Shown: positions 47,223 to 55,824, numbered from the stretch's first letter. The stretch: DNA of 64,000 nucleotides from Haloarcula sp. CBA1127 (GCF_001485575.1 NZ_BCNB01000006.1:2914001-2978000); one strand, 5' to 3'. Notes: generated by a model from the sequence alone, not told the origin. Made by a program: numbers and translations.

Positions 47223-47711
47223 ATGGAAGGAACGCGGGCCGTTACCACCAGTGTGATAGCCGTTATGCTCGGCGTTACACTGCTTTCTGGCCCGCTGGTC
47301 CCCGGCGTGACACTGGCAACGGAACCAGAGCCGATCGCGCTCGAAACGGGCAATGTCACGGTTTCCGAGATTGAAATGCCGGAGGAAGTAAGGCTTGAGA
47401 AGGGGTCCTACGGCGCGGCGAGTTACTATCTTGATGCGCCACCGGTACGCGTAGAGTTCGCGAATCGTACCGGACGGCCAACGCTCGTCTACGAACTCAC
47501 GATCCAAGAAGTGGGCTACACACGGACGACGAATCACTTTCTGGATGACTCGACCGGAGGCACGTACGAGCTGACGCTGGCGTCCGATACGTTCACCGAC
47601 GGGGAGATAGAACGCAAGCAGTACAACGGGACAGTGACGGTAAGCAAGCGCGACGGGTCGGGCCATGGCGTGGTGGCGGCGCGCAACGTCACGATATCGG
47701 TGGTCGAATGA
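47223..47711 (+). CDS. Secreted or signal-anchored protein of unknown function
   Basis: A 162-residue protein with an N-terminal signal sequence (about residues 9-30, TTSVIAVMLGVTLLSGPLVPG) that could be cut after an Ala near residue 33. The mature part has several N-glycosylation sequons (NVT, NRT, NGT, NVT) and alternates beta-strand residues, so an extracellular beta-sandwich is likely. I do not recognise the family. It overlaps the next gene by 4 bp, which suggests joint function. Confidence 0.8.
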   Translation: MEGTRAVTTSVIAVMLGVTLLSGPLVPGVTLATEPEPIALETGNVTVSEIEMPEEVRLEKGSYGAASYYLDAPPVRVEFANRTGRPTLVYELTIQEVGYTRTTNHFLDDSTGGTYELTLASDTFTDGEIERKQYNGTVTVSKRDGSGHGVVAARNVTISVVE

Positions 47712-49612
47712 CGGCGACGGAGTTCGTCGGGCGTCTCCGACAGCGGACATCCGCGCTGTCGAACACCCGCGAGACGGCGTATTCGGTGCTGTTCGGTGAC
47801 CGACACGGCCTGACCGTATTTCTCGCGACGGTCGTGTTGTTCGGGCTGCTGTGGCGGACGGCGTTCCTGATAAACGATTCCTATACGCTGGCAAATGGGT
47901 TGTACAGCCTCTCGAACGGACAGCTAGCAATGACTGAAGCTGCCTACGGCCCCGGACTAGAAACGCCGGGGGCGAGCAGATACGGCGGCCAGTGGTACGC
48001 ACGCAACTACGGCGTCATCGTCCTCTCGCTGCCGCTCGTGCTCATGCTTGACCTGCTCACCGCCATCGTCGAACTCCGCATTGCGCTGGTTGCGCTCTGG
48101 TCGCTCGCGCTGTTAGCGCTGGTGGTTCAGTGCAGTTACTACACCGACGGTGACTGGGTTCTCTACGGCGGCACCGCCGCCGTCCTGGGACTGTTCGGGC
48201 TGAACGTGGCGCTGGCGCAGCCGCTCGATGCCGGTCGAATCCATCTGTACGCGCTGCAACTGACGCATCTCCTCATCGCAGCGTTCACGCCGGTAGTACT
48301 CTATCGGGTCCTCAGCCGGATACAAACGCCTCGGCTGGGGCTCCTGAGCGCCGTGCTGCTCACAGCCGGGACACCGCTCGCGTTCTGGGCGTCAATACCG
48401 AAGCGCCACGCCGTCACCGGAACGGTCGTCGTCTGCATCGCGTACTGTCTCTATCGGAGCCGTAAGCCAGCAGACGGGGCAGTTATCACGCAACGGCAGA
48501 CCTTCCGTGCGCTCGCGTACGCGCTGGTTGGACTATATGCGTGGGTACACGCTCCGGAAGCGCTCCTGCTCTGTGTCGCCCTGGCGCTGGTCGATATCCC
48601 GACAGCCCCGGACAACAGCCCGCGGACGCTCGCTCGTATCGGCGTCGTCTTCGCCCTCTCCCTGCTGCCGTTCATTATCACTAATGTCGCTATCTCCGGT
48701 TCCCCGATTAAACCGCCGAGACTGGTTTCCGGCGGCGGCTCCCTCGGTAGCAATGCTGCGAGCAGTGCCGGGGGTAGTGGCGGTAGTGGCGGTGGTGGCG
48801 CGTCCGGAGGAGTGCTCACGCCGCTAGCACCTCTGCTCGGGATCATCGAGAGCGGAATGCAACCACTGTTGCTGCTCGGCGGCGAACTCGTTTCGGGATT
48901 CGAAACGCTCCGCCAGCAGCCAGCCGACGTGTATCACGCGTTCGTCCGGTCAGGAAGCGCGACCGGAGCACTCGACAACGCCGGTGAGGAATCCGTCAAT
49001 CTCTCACTGCTCGAATCCGCGCCGGTTCTCGTCGCTATGCTCGGAGTGCTCCCGGTCATCCGACGGCTGCGTTTGCCATCGTCGGTGGCTGACCGGACAC
49101 TCAGCGCCGACCGTGTCGTGGACGCGTTCGCGATAACGGCGTTCGTCGGCGTCGTCCTGCTGTACAACAGTCGCTTGCCACTGCACGCACAGGTGACCGC
49201 CCGGTATCTGTTCCCGCTCTATCCACTCGGCGTGTATCTGCTCGTGCGGCTCCCAGTGGTACGCCAGAGCCTCGCGAATCACTGGCACCTGTTCCTCTGG
49301 ACAGTTGCGGGGACAGTGCTGATCGGCGGGCAGGTGACCGTAGTGTTCGTCGCGCTGACAGTGAACGGCGTCGGCGAAGCGTTCCAATTACATGCGCTGC
49401 TCGCGCTTGGGGTTGCTGTTCCACTCGGTATCTGGGCACTGTGTGGTCGCTCGAAAGGAGTGGCTGGGCAGGCAGGTGCAGTGCTTCTCGGTGCTGCAAC
49501 GGGCGTGGCGGCTGTGTTTCTACTGCTGACGAGCGTCGAGTACTACGCACTGGGAGATGCGCACCTCCTGCCGATGATGCGAGCACTCGGTGAGTTGCTG
49601 GCGCTCTACTGA
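47708..49612 (+). CDS. Polytopic membrane protein, GT-C-like candidate
   Basis: A 634-residue protein with about twelve to thirteen TM helices. The first extracellular loop (NDSYTLANGLYSLSNG then GGQWYARNYG) resembles the first loop of lipid-dependent GT-C glycosyltransferases, but no family could be named with confidence. Residues about 341-369 form an unusual Gly/Ser-rich linker. It is coupled by ATGA to the secreted protein at 47223. A role in glycosylating or anchoring a surface protein is inferred only. Confidence 0.82.
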   Translation: MTATEFVGRLRQRTSALSNTRETAYSVLFGDRHGLTVFLATVVLFGLLWRTAFLINDSYTLANGLYSLSNGQLAMTEAAYGPGLETPGASRYGGQWYARNYGVIVLSLPLVLMLDLLTAIVELRIALVALWSLALLALVVQCSYYTDGDWVLYGGTAAVLGLFGLNVALAQPLDAGRIHLYALQLTHLLIAAFTPVVLYRVLSRIQTPRLGLLSAVLLTAGTPLAFWASIPKRHAVTGTVVVCIAYCLYRSRKPADGAVITQRQTFRALAYALVGLYAWVHAPEALLLCVALALVDIPTAPDNSPRTLARIGVVFALSLLPFIITNVAISGSPIKPPRLVSGGGSLGSNAASSAGGSGGSGGGGASGGVLTPLAPLLGIIESGMQPLLLLGGELVSGFETLRQQPADVYHAFVRSGSATGALDNAGEESVNLSLLESAPVLVAMLGVLPVIRRLRLPSSVADRTLSADRVVDAFAITAFVGVVLLYNSRLPLHAQVTARYLFPLYPLGVYLLVRLPVVRQSLANHWHLFLWTVAGTVLIGGQVTVVFVALTVNGVGEAFQLHALLALGVAVPLGIWALCGRSKGVAGQAGAVLLGAATGVAAVFLLLTSVEYYALGDAHLLPMMRALGELLALY

Positions 49613-49656
49613 GTCGGTGACGGAGAATTTTAGTACGGGCTTGTAGTACCGCCAGC

Positions 49657-50226
49657 ATGGACCGACTCAAGAAGTCCCTACTCGAAGCGCCAATTATCGA
49701 GAAGGAAGGCTATCACTACTTCGTTCACCCCATCAGCGACGGGGTCCCGATGCTTCGACCGGAACTTCTGCGCGAAATCGTCATCAAAATCATTCGGAAG
49801 GCAGAGCTCGACGACGTCGACAAGATCGTCACACCGGCGGCGATGGGTATCCACATCTCCACAGCCGTCTCGCTGATGACCGATATCCCACTCGTCGTCG
49901 TCCGCAAGCGTCAGTACGGGCTCGACGGGGAAGTGTCACTGTCTCAGGTGACTGGCTACTCCGAGAGCGAGATGTACGTCAACGACGTGTACGAGGGCGA
50001 CCAGGTGCTCGTCCTCGACGACGTGCTTTCGACCGGCGGGACGCTGGCCGGACTCACGGGCGCACTCGAAGACATCGGCGCGGACATCCGTGACATCGTC
50101 TGTGTCATCAAGAAAGCCGACGGGACGAACAAGCTCGACGAAGCGGGGTACGACGCCAAGACGCTGATCAACGTTCAGGTCATCGACGGCGAGGTCACCA
50201 TCGTCGACGAGCACGGCGACGACTAA
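49657..50226 (+). CDS. hpt: Purine phosphoribosyltransferase (hypoxanthine/adenine type)
   Basis: A 189-residue type I phosphoribosyltransferase that salvages a purine base with PRPP. The PRPP motif [14 protein letters not shown] is at about 117-130, with the acidic pair D121-D122. The N-terminal region [27 protein letters not shown] is typical of archaeal HPRT/APRT-like proteins. The base preference cannot be read from the sequence. TATA-like attttag is 27 nt upstream of the start. Confidence 0.92.
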   Translation: MDRLKKSLLEAPIIEKEGYHYFVHPISDGVPMLRPELLREIVIKIIRKAELDDVDKIVTPAAMGIHISTAVSLMTDIPLVVVRKRQYGLDGEVSLSQVTGYSESEMYVNDVYEGDQVLVLDDVLSTGGTLAGLTGALEDIGADIRDIVCVIKKADGTNKLDEAGYDAKTLINVQVIDGEVTIVDEHGDD

Positions 50227-50283
50227 GGCGGCTGTTAATACGGTTCCTGTAGCGAGCCGAAAGCGGGCCGCCAGAAGTCACCA

Positions 50284-50790
50284 GTGGATTTACAAGAGAT
50301 TGAATCGACACTAGCTGCTGTGTCTCCCTCCATTCGATCCCTCGCCGGGGATTTCGCCGCCCTGTTCAGTTCACTTGTGTTGCTTGGGCCACTGACGCTC
50401 GCGTTGCTCGTCGGCGCAAGCAGAATTGTCGCCGGACTAACCGCGCTCAGGATTCCGGACCCGCTTGGAACCGTCGGATTCAGTGTGGCCGCACTGCTGG
50501 CGCTCTGGCTGGCACTGGAAGGAGCGATGGTACAGCGATACGGCCTCGAGACGATGGACCGCGGCGGCCCATTTCAGCGTGTTGCCCGGTATCTGTTGGT
50601 CGCCGTTACGACCCTCGCTGGGCTTATCGTCTCTGTCCGGTTTTTAGTGCTGTCGCTCCCGTGGGCATTCGAGACACAGAACACGCCTGCACAGGTCCTT
50701 GGCGTGTTGCTCGTTGTTGCGCTGGTTGCCACGCTGTACCGGATACTGACGGCGGCGAAAGAAGGGTACCTCCACAGCAATGAGCAATAG
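50284..50790 (+). CDS. Four-TM membrane protein
   Basis: A 168-residue protein starting at GTG 50284 (read MDLQEIESTLAAV). Four hydrophobic helices are visible (about 27-50, 60-80, 103-125 and 137-156). No family signature is recognised. It lies 57 bp after hpt on the same strand and may be cotranscribed. Function is unknown. Confidence 0.78.
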   Translation: MDLQEIESTLAAVSPSIRSLAGDFAALFSSLVLLGPLTLALLVGASRIVAGLTALRIPDPLGTVGFSVAALLALWLALEGAMVQRYGLETMDRGGPFQRVARYLLVAVTTLAGLIVSVRFLVLSLPWAFETQNTPAQVLGVLLVVALVATLYRILTAAKEGYLHSNEQ

Positions 50791-50833
50791 CGGTGAACAG
50801 GCTGAAAGCAGTCTACAACGCGAGAAATGTCCC

Positions 50834-50850
50834 AGAAGGTAGATTCGAAC
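50834..50850 (-). repeat. T-arm-like fragment, decayed
   Basis: agaaggtagattcgaac resembles the T-arm end of a tRNA read on the minus strand (GTTCGAATCTACC). Its 5' stem half no longer pairs, so it is not a functional tRNA. Confidence 0.4.
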
Positions 50851-50907
50851 AACGCGAACACCTCACTATCACTCGGCGTTCTCTCGTTCAAATCTTCTCA
50901 ACTATAA

Positions 50908-50966
50908 TTGCCGAACTCAGCGTCGTTCGATGGTGAAACGCTTCACTGGAAGAGTGAGTTCGGCAA
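50908..50966. repeat. 12-bp perfect inverted repeat with nested hairpin
   Basis: Arms ttgccgaactca (50908-50919) and tgagttcggcaa (50955-50966) are perfect complements. Within the 35-nt loop a second hairpin (gtgaa-acgc-ttcac, 50933-50946) is nested. The element lies among the tRNA fragments and could be a structured RNA, a recombination site or a small element's terminal repeats. Confidence 0.5.
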
Positions 50967-50971
50967 AATGA

Positions 50972-50995
50972 TAGCGGGAGGTGGATTTGAACCAC
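50972..50995 (-). repeat. Copy of the initiator tRNA-Met 3' end
   Basis: This 24-nt stretch matches the tRNA 3' end at 51084 (tagcgggaggt then gatttgaac) except for a paired change in the T stem: A:U in the tRNA is replaced by G:C here. The match stops at the end of the T arm. This is the pattern expected of an attachment site left by an element that integrates at tRNA ends. Confidence 0.6.
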
Positions 50996-51055
50996 GTTCA
51001 CGTCGCTCTCTTTGATCGCTTGTAACCTTCTTCAAATCTACTGGACTACTCCAGC

Positions 51056-51075
51056 CGCTCACGAATTTGTGAGCG
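51056..51075. repeat. Hairpin 9 nt beyond the tRNA 3' end
   Basis: cgctcac-gaattt-gtgagcg is a perfect 7-bp stem with a 6-nt loop, located just downstream of the tRNA gene on its own strand. It may be a processing or termination signal, or an element boundary. Confidence 0.45.
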
Positions 51076-51083
51076 ACAGAATA

Positions 51084-51158
51084 TAGCGGGAGGTAGATTT
51101 GAACTACCGATCTGCGGGTTATGAGCCCGCCGGAATCTCCTGGCTATCCCATCCCGCT
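51084..51158 (-). tRNA. Initiator tRNA-Met (CAT)
   Basis: A 75-nt tRNA on the minus strand, starting AGCGGGATGGG with a full cloverleaf. The anticodon loop CTCATAA gives CAU. Three consecutive G:C pairs (29-31 with 39-41) at the base of the anticodon stem are the initiator hallmark, and the acceptor pair A1:U72 fits archaeal initiators. The T arm is GGTAG-TTCAAAT-CTACC and the discriminator is A. CCA is not encoded. A TATA-like cttaatga near 51182-51189 sits about 28 nt upstream. Confidence 0.95.
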
Positions 51159-51232
51159 ACTATCTCGTAGTCCGGTCCCCTCATTAAGGGTTGTGATTCG
51201 AGTGCCGTCCGTGAGTTAGTAACGCGCTATGC

Positions 51233-51718
51233 TCACCCGTCCGCATGGACCTGCCACGTGAAGATACTCTCGGCGACGTAGTTGACCAGCATCGCAACGC
51301 CAATGGCGAGTGGGCTCGCGGCAATGAACCACAGGTCAGTTCCGGCAACGAGAAGCTCAACCGTCAGCCACTGCGTGAGCAGCCAGTAGATGGCAAGCTG
51401 GACCGCGACACCGCCGGACCGGACCAGATGGGATTTGCCGAGCCGCTTGGCGAACGAACGACGGCCGGTGGCACCCTGACCGGAGAACGTCCAGTGTTCG
51501 TTGACCAGAAACATCACGAGAATCGCCGTTTCGACGCCGGCGGCTTTGGCCCACATATCGCTCACACCAAAAACCAGGCCGAGCACGGCGAGCACCGTGT
51601 TGTCGCTGATCGCACCGACGACGCCGACGGAGACGAACTGGCCGAACCGGACGCCCGACACAAGTGACTCGAACCGGTCGGGAACGATGCGTCGAACCTG
51701 CTGTTCGATGTCCATCAT
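51233..51718 (-). CDS. GtrA family membrane protein
   Basis: A 161-residue protein with four TM helices, beginning near FGQFVSVGVVGAISDNTVLAVL and ending NYVAESIFTWQ, both standard GtrA segments. GtrA-family proteins are thought to flip polyprenyl-phosphate-linked sugars across the membrane. It is coupled by an ATGA overlap to the GT2 gene, which would make such a lipid-linked sugar. Its 3' end lies 75 bp from the tRNA. Confidence 0.92.
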   Translation of the reverse strand: MMDIEQQVRRIVPDRFESLVSGVRFGQFVSVGVVGAISDNTVLAVLGLVFGVSDMWAKAAGVETAILVMFLVNEHWTFSGQGATGRRSFAKRLGKSHLVRSGGVAVQLAIYWLLTQWLTVELLVAGTDLWFIAASPLAIGVAMLVNYVAESIFTWQVHADG

Positions 51719-52482
51719 CGGTCCTTCTCGATAAGGGCGGTTGGTTCGTCAAGGTGTTCAGCCAGAGCCGTATGAAGGCGATCATCGCGCAGCTGCTTCG
51801 ATCGGTGGCGAGCCGTCAGCAGTGCTTCGAGCAGGTCTATCGACGTTCGTATCGGCGACACCGTCGAGCCGGGCTTGTCTTCCCATTCTATCGGCACCTC
51901 TTCGATACGCAGGTCCAGCGCCGCTGCGATGGCGATCAGTTCGACATCCCACGCGAAGCCGGGCTCGTACAGGTGGTCGCGAACGCGCTCCCACGCGGCC
52001 ACGTCGATGGCTTTCGCACCGCACTGGTAGTCATACAACCGCGCGTCAAGCAACTGGCCGGCGAGCCACGCGAAGCCGTCGCCGAGGAACCGGCGAGCGA
52101 ATGTCTGATGGGTGGCGACCGTCGCGTCCGGGTGACGACGGGAACCCACGGCGAGGTCCGTTCGGCCCTCGGTTACCGGGTCCAGTATGCGTTCGAGCGA
52201 GCGGACCGGTGTCGACCCATCGGCATCGACAAACGCCAGCACGTCGGTCTCCAACCGTTCGAATCCAGCGGTGATCGCTGCGCCTTTCCCGCGACGGTAG
52301 GGCACGGTGTGGACTTCGATTGGGAGCGAACGGAGCTGTACAGGGACGCCATCCCGTGGTGCATCGAGCTCGACAACAATTGTCTGCGGGGTGAGGGCAT
52401 CGTCGATGGCGGCGATATAGTTCCCGAGTTGGTCCATGTCGGGACGGTAGGCTGGAAGGACAACCCCGACGGAACGCGACAT
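51715..52482 (-). CDS. Family 2 glycosyltransferase, dolichol-phosphate-sugar synthase type
   Basis: A 255-residue GT-A fold enzyme without a membrane tail. The N-terminal VVLPAYRPDMDQLG, the DAD metal site at residues 86-88 (FVDADGST) and the later YDYQCGAKAI are typical of DPM-type synthases, which transfer a sugar from a nucleotide to dolichyl phosphate. The sugar is unknown. It is upstream of and coupled to gtrA, forming a synthesise-and-flip pair. Confidence 0.92.
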   Translation of the reverse strand: MSRSVGVVLPAYRPDMDQLGNYIAAIDDALTPQTIVVELDAPRDGVPVQLRSLPIEVHTVPYRRGKGAAITAGFERLETDVLAFVDADGSTPVRSLERILDPVTEGRTDLAVGSRRHPDATVATHQTFARRFLGDGFAWLAGQLLDARLYDYQCGAKAIDVAAWERVRDHLYEPGFAWDVELIAIAAALDLRIEEVPIEWEDKPGSTVSPIRTSIDLLEALLTARHRSKQLRDDRLHTALAEHLDEPTALIEKDR

Positions 52483-52567
52483 TGCCGAGTAGTCGGACAG
52501 GCGGAAGTAAAAACAGTTCGAAGCTACTGGTTCCTAGTCAGCCGATAATCGCGGGAGCAACGAAAAA

Positions 52568-52576
52568 GCGTATAGG
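52568..52576 (+). promoter_or_regulatory. TATA box of the DUF2298 gene
   Basis: cgtataggc is centred about 28 nt before ATG 52600, supporting that ATG over the GTG one codon earlier. Confidence 0.5.
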
Positions 52577-52599
52577 CCAGCGAACCGGTCCCTTCAGTG

Positions 52600-54918
52600 A
52601 TGGAATACGGGCTCCTTGCCACCTGGCTCGTCCTCTACCTCCTGTTACTGTACGCTGGCGGGACCGTCGCCGGACTGCTGTTCCCACGCTTTGCCGACCG
52701 CGGACTCGCCTTCGGCGTCCCGGTCGCCGTCTCGATACTGTGGCTGGTCACCTATTTTGTCGGTCGCCTGTCGCTGACACTCGGCATCTGGCTCGGTGTC
52801 GCCGTGCTCGCCGTGAGTACACTGGCTGTCTGGCGAAAGGACAGCGAACCGAATCCCCGAACGTATGCGGAGACGGCCGGCGTGTTCACAGTCGCGTTCC
52901 TGTTCGTCGTCGGCATCCGGGCACTCGACCCAGCAATTGTCCCAATCGGCGGCGAGAAGTTCCTCGATTTCGGGCTGTTGCAGTCGCTCGTACGGGCTGA
53001 CAGCCTCCCGCTGGAGGACATGTGGTTCGCCGGCGAGCCAGTCGCGTACTACTACGGTGGGCATCTCATTGCGGCGATTCTCACCAGAATAACGGGCACT
53101 GCCGGACAGTTCGCGTACAATCTCGCGCTGGCGGGCTTTTATGCGACGCTGGTCACGGCGGCGTACGGACTGGCGGGCGCTGTCGCGAGCGAGCGCGGCC
53201 TCCCGCGGCGGCTGGCCGCCGGGCTCACTGTGTTTTGTATTGGGTTTGCCAGCAACCTATCGACACCCGCCAAGTTCGTCGTCTGGCTTTTGCCGGGCGG
53301 GCTGAGCCAGAGCGTTGCCGAGCGGGCGGGTTACGAACTGAAGGGGCTTGCAGCGGGGCCGGATTCGTTCAGCTACTGGGACGCGAGCCGCGTCATCGAG
53401 GACACGGCAGCTGATTTCGGCACGTACGAGCCCGGCGCTGCGCTGGTCATCGACGAGTTCCCGCTGTTCTCCTGGCTTAACGGCGACATGCACGCCCATA
53501 TGATGAGCACGGGCTTCCTGTTGCTTGCCGCCGCACTCTGTTTCAGCTACTATCAGACACCGGCCGCCGAGCGTCGACGGCGGCTCGCACTGCTTTTCGG
53601 CGCGCTCCCGGCCGTTGCGGGCATCATGGCCGTGACGAACACGTGGTCGTTCCCGTCGATGGGCGGCCTGGCGCTGCTGACTGTCACCGTCGCGCCAGCC
53701 GATCCGACGACGCTCCTCCCGGAAGCCGTCGGACAGCGACTCCGGCTGAACGGACCGGGTCAGGAAGGTATCCGAATCGGGATGGGCTTAGCCGTCGCCG
53801 GTGGCGTCCTCGCGCTGGGACTGCTCTGGTCACTCCCGTTCTGGCTCGGCCCGGCGAGCGGCCGCGAGATAGCAGTCCTCCCCGACCGGACCTCGCTGAT
53901 TGAGCTGCTGGCCGTTCACGGCCTGTTCGTCGCCCCGTTCTGGCTGTACCTGTATGCACAGACCGGCCGTGCCGTCGGGCAGAGTCCAGCCCGCATTGTC
54001 GGCCTTGTGACTGTGGGTACGGCGGCACTGGCAGCGACGCTTGATGTCGCAGCCGTCGGCCTGCTCGTTCCCCTGCTACTGGGCGCGTGGCTGTTCGCGC
54101 GCTCGCCGACGCTTGACCGAACCGTCGACGCGGTCCCGGCGCTCGCTGACGGTGGCGACCGGCCCGTCGGCTTCGAGGCCGTGCTGATTCTCGCCGGCGC
54201 AGGCCTCGTTTTCCTCGTCGAATTCGTCTTCGTCAGGGAGAACATCGGGCGGATGAACACCGTCTTCAAGACGTACATGCAGGTGTGGGTGCTCTGGGGG
54301 GTCGCCGCCGGCCCCGTGCTGGCGTGGCTGCTCACCCGCTGGCGGCCGAGCGGCGAGCAGGCACGAGCGTGGACGAGCGTGGGTGTCCGTGCGTTCGTCG
54401 CCCTGCTGGTCTGTTCAGCGTCCCTGTACGGCGTGTTCGCGCTCTCGAACCATGTCGACGCCGCGGGCGAGCCCACGCTGGACGGGCTGGCGTACCTCGA
54501 CGACGACCATCCCGAGGAAGCCGAGGCAATCCGGTGGCTCGACGAGACGACGACCGGACGGCCGACTATCGTCACGGCCGCCCCCGCGGACTACGAGTGG
54601 GACGCCAGCGAGGGCAAGGGCGCGAGCGCGCCGTCGAGTCTGACCGGACTGCCGACCGTTGCAGGCTGGACCCACGAGGCCCAGTACCGCAACGACACGG
54701 TGTACGACCGCCGCGTCGACGACGTGGAGACGATTTACACCGGCGACGCATCCGAGCAACGCCGTCTTCTCGAAGCGTATGATGTGCGTTACATCTACGT
54801 CGGCCCGGCCGAACGAGCCCGCTACGGCGAGGTGACTGTCGACCAGCTACAGGGCGTCACCGTCGCGAAACGAGCCGGTGGCGTCACGATCTATCAGGTC
54901 CGACCGGAGTACTTCTGA
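52600..54918 (+). CDS. DUF2298 (YYY) giant membrane protein
   Basis: A 772-residue protein with about sixteen TM helices. The large first extracellular loop carries the family hallmark FLDFGLLQSLVRADSLPLEDMWFAG then VAYYYGGHLIAA, the triple-tyrosine segment that names the family. A soluble C-terminal portion (about 640-772) is acidic. DUF2298 proteins have a GT-C-like architecture and probably transfer a sugar from a lipid carrier. It is divergent from the GT2/GtrA pair, so it is a natural acceptor enzyme for that pathway (inference). Confidence 0.9.
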   Translation: MEYGLLATWLVLYLLLLYAGGTVAGLLFPRFADRGLAFGVPVAVSILWLVTYFVGRLSLTLGIWLGVAVLAVSTLAVWRKDSEPNPRTYAETAGVFTVAFLFVVGIRALDPAIVPIGGEKFLDFGLLQSLVRADSLPLEDMWFAGEPVAYYYGGHLIAAILTRITGTAGQFAYNLALAGFYATLVTAAYGLAGAVASERGLPRRLAAGLTVFCIGFASNLSTPAKFVVWLLPGGLSQSVAERAGYELKGLAAGPDSFSYWDASRVIEDTAADFGTYEPGAALVIDEFPLFSWLNGDMHAHMMSTGFLLLAAALCFSYYQTPAAERRRRLALLFGALPAVAGIMAVTNTWSFPSMGGLALLTVTVAPADPTTLLPEAVGQRLRLNGPGQEGIRIGMGLAVAGGVLALGLLWSLPFWLGPASGREIAVLPDRTSLIELLAVHGLFVAPFWLYLYAQTGRAVGQSPARIVGLVTVGTAALAATLDVAAVGLLVPLLLGAWLFARSPTLDRTVDAVPALADGGDRPVGFEAVLILAGAGLVFLVEFVFVRENIGRMNTVFKTYMQVWVLWGVAAGPVLAWLLTRWRPSGEQARAWTSVGVRAFVALLVCSASLYGVFALSNHVDAAGEPTLDGLAYLDDDHPEEAEAIRWLDETTTGRPTIVTAAPADYEWDASEGKGASAPSSLTGLPTVAGWTHEAQYRNDTVYDRRVDDVETIYTGDASEQRRLLEAYDVRYIYVGPAERARYGEVTVDQLQGVTVAKRAGGVTIYQVRPEYF

Positions 54919-54974
54919 AAAAGAAGCGGATTACGTGGGCGAACGGCGAGTTTTCAGGGAATGATGCGGGCCAC

Positions 54975-55253
54975 TCAGGACTCGGCGTTCGGCGGCGCGC
55001 GCTCGCGGAGAACGGTGACGGCCTCAGCTTCGATGTCGTCTGTGTCCAGATGCATCGGGATGTACTCCTGTCTCTTGAACGTCTCTTCCTCGTCTTCTGA
55101 GCCGATAGTACACCAGAGCTGTGGCCGGTCCGGGCCGTGCCAGTCGCCCTGCCGCGAGACCGAGAACACCTCGTACTCCTCGTCCTCGTACTCGATGCGG
55201 CCGCCCTTTCGCAGCCCCGGGTCGCCGTGGATAATGAGCTTCTTCATGGCCAT
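54975..55253 (-). CDS. HAH_0734 family protein
   Basis: A 92-residue acidic protein beginning (MA)MKKLIIHGDPGLRKGGRIEY. The core FSVSRQGDWHGPDRPQLWCTIG is the part I recognise from this haloarchaeal family. Met at 55253 or 55247 could be the start; the upstream open frame is not family-like. Function is unknown. It converges on the DUF2298 gene and is divergent from the gene at 55422. Confidence 0.85.
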   Translation of the reverse strand: MAMKKLIIHGDPGLRKGGRIEYEDEEYEVFSVSRQGDWHGPDRPQLWCTIGSEDEEETFKRQEYIPMHLDTDDIEAEAVTVLRERAPPNAES

Positions 55254-55390
55254 TCCTTTGCCAACAGCGTACTTAGTGACTTCGAAGGCGATTGCGACAC
55301 AGCACAGCAACCGACAGAGAGTACCTGTAACTAGAATGTCCTTATATTGTTACCGGTCGTGTCTATATGCTTAACAGCCTGATAGCCGAG

Positions 55391-55397
55391 ATTTATA
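55391..55397 (+). promoter_or_regulatory. TATA box before the 55422 gene
   Basis: tttatat is centred 28 nt before the ATG at 55422. It is the main reason for accepting that short ORF. Confidence 0.55.
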
Positions 55398-55421
55398 TGT
55401 CCGGAATAGCGACAGTCGTGT

Positions 55422-55685
55422 ATGTTGAAACAACAGCAGCGGTCGTGCGAGCGGGCCTCAGTCGTCGTCAGCCCGATGGACGAGGACGGACGGATGGAGC
55501 TTCGGGACGTCGAAGCCGACGAGACCTACGAGGTTGTGGACTACATCGACAGCGAACTGGCGACGAAGCTACGGTCGCTCTCTGCTGGTGAAGCGGTGAA
55601 TCTCGAACTGCTTTCGGGTTCGGAGTCTGGTGTGTTCGGGGCAGTCCGAATCGAATCTAGTGGGCCGTCAGCCCGGTTCCAGTAG
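55422..55685 (+). CDS. Small acidic protein, unknown
   Basis: An 87-residue protein starting MLKQQQRSCERASVVV. Residues 20-60 are acidic with a helical look (MELRDVEADETYEVVDYIDSEL), and the C-terminal part (LATKLRSLSAGEAVNLELLSG) may form a small beta domain. I recognise no family. A good TATA box at leaderless spacing supports expression. It precedes the ribosomal operon by 139 bp. Confidence 0.65.
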   Translation: MLKQQQRSCERASVVVSPMDEDGRMELRDVEADETYEVVDYIDSELATKLRSLSAGEAVNLELLSGSESGVFGAVRIESSGPSARFQ

Positions 55686-55824
55686 CCGGAGCGATGGTGG
55701 AACGCGGACGGGCTGAATATGGTGGTTAGTCGTGTGACAGGGACGGTACTGTGGGGCACACAGCAGGTGCGAACCAAACGGGTTTTAAGCGGGCACGTCA
55801 AATCGCTCGGTAAGGCCGATATCT

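Larger units (their letters stand above)
50791..51083. other. Non-coding region with tRNA-end fragments and inverted repeats
   Basis: No gene is visible in these 293 bp. The region is AT-richer than its surroundings and holds T-arm-like pieces on both strands (near 50834, 50888, 50972 and 51030), a 12-bp inverted repeat and a 7-bp hairpin. The combination suggests remnants of integration events at the adjacent tRNA-Met, or a structured non-coding element. Confidence 0.6.

Noticed and set aside
50834-50995. Possible additional tRNA genes
   Set aside because: Only T-arm and acceptor-end pieces are present; no anticodon arm or D arm can be folded with them.
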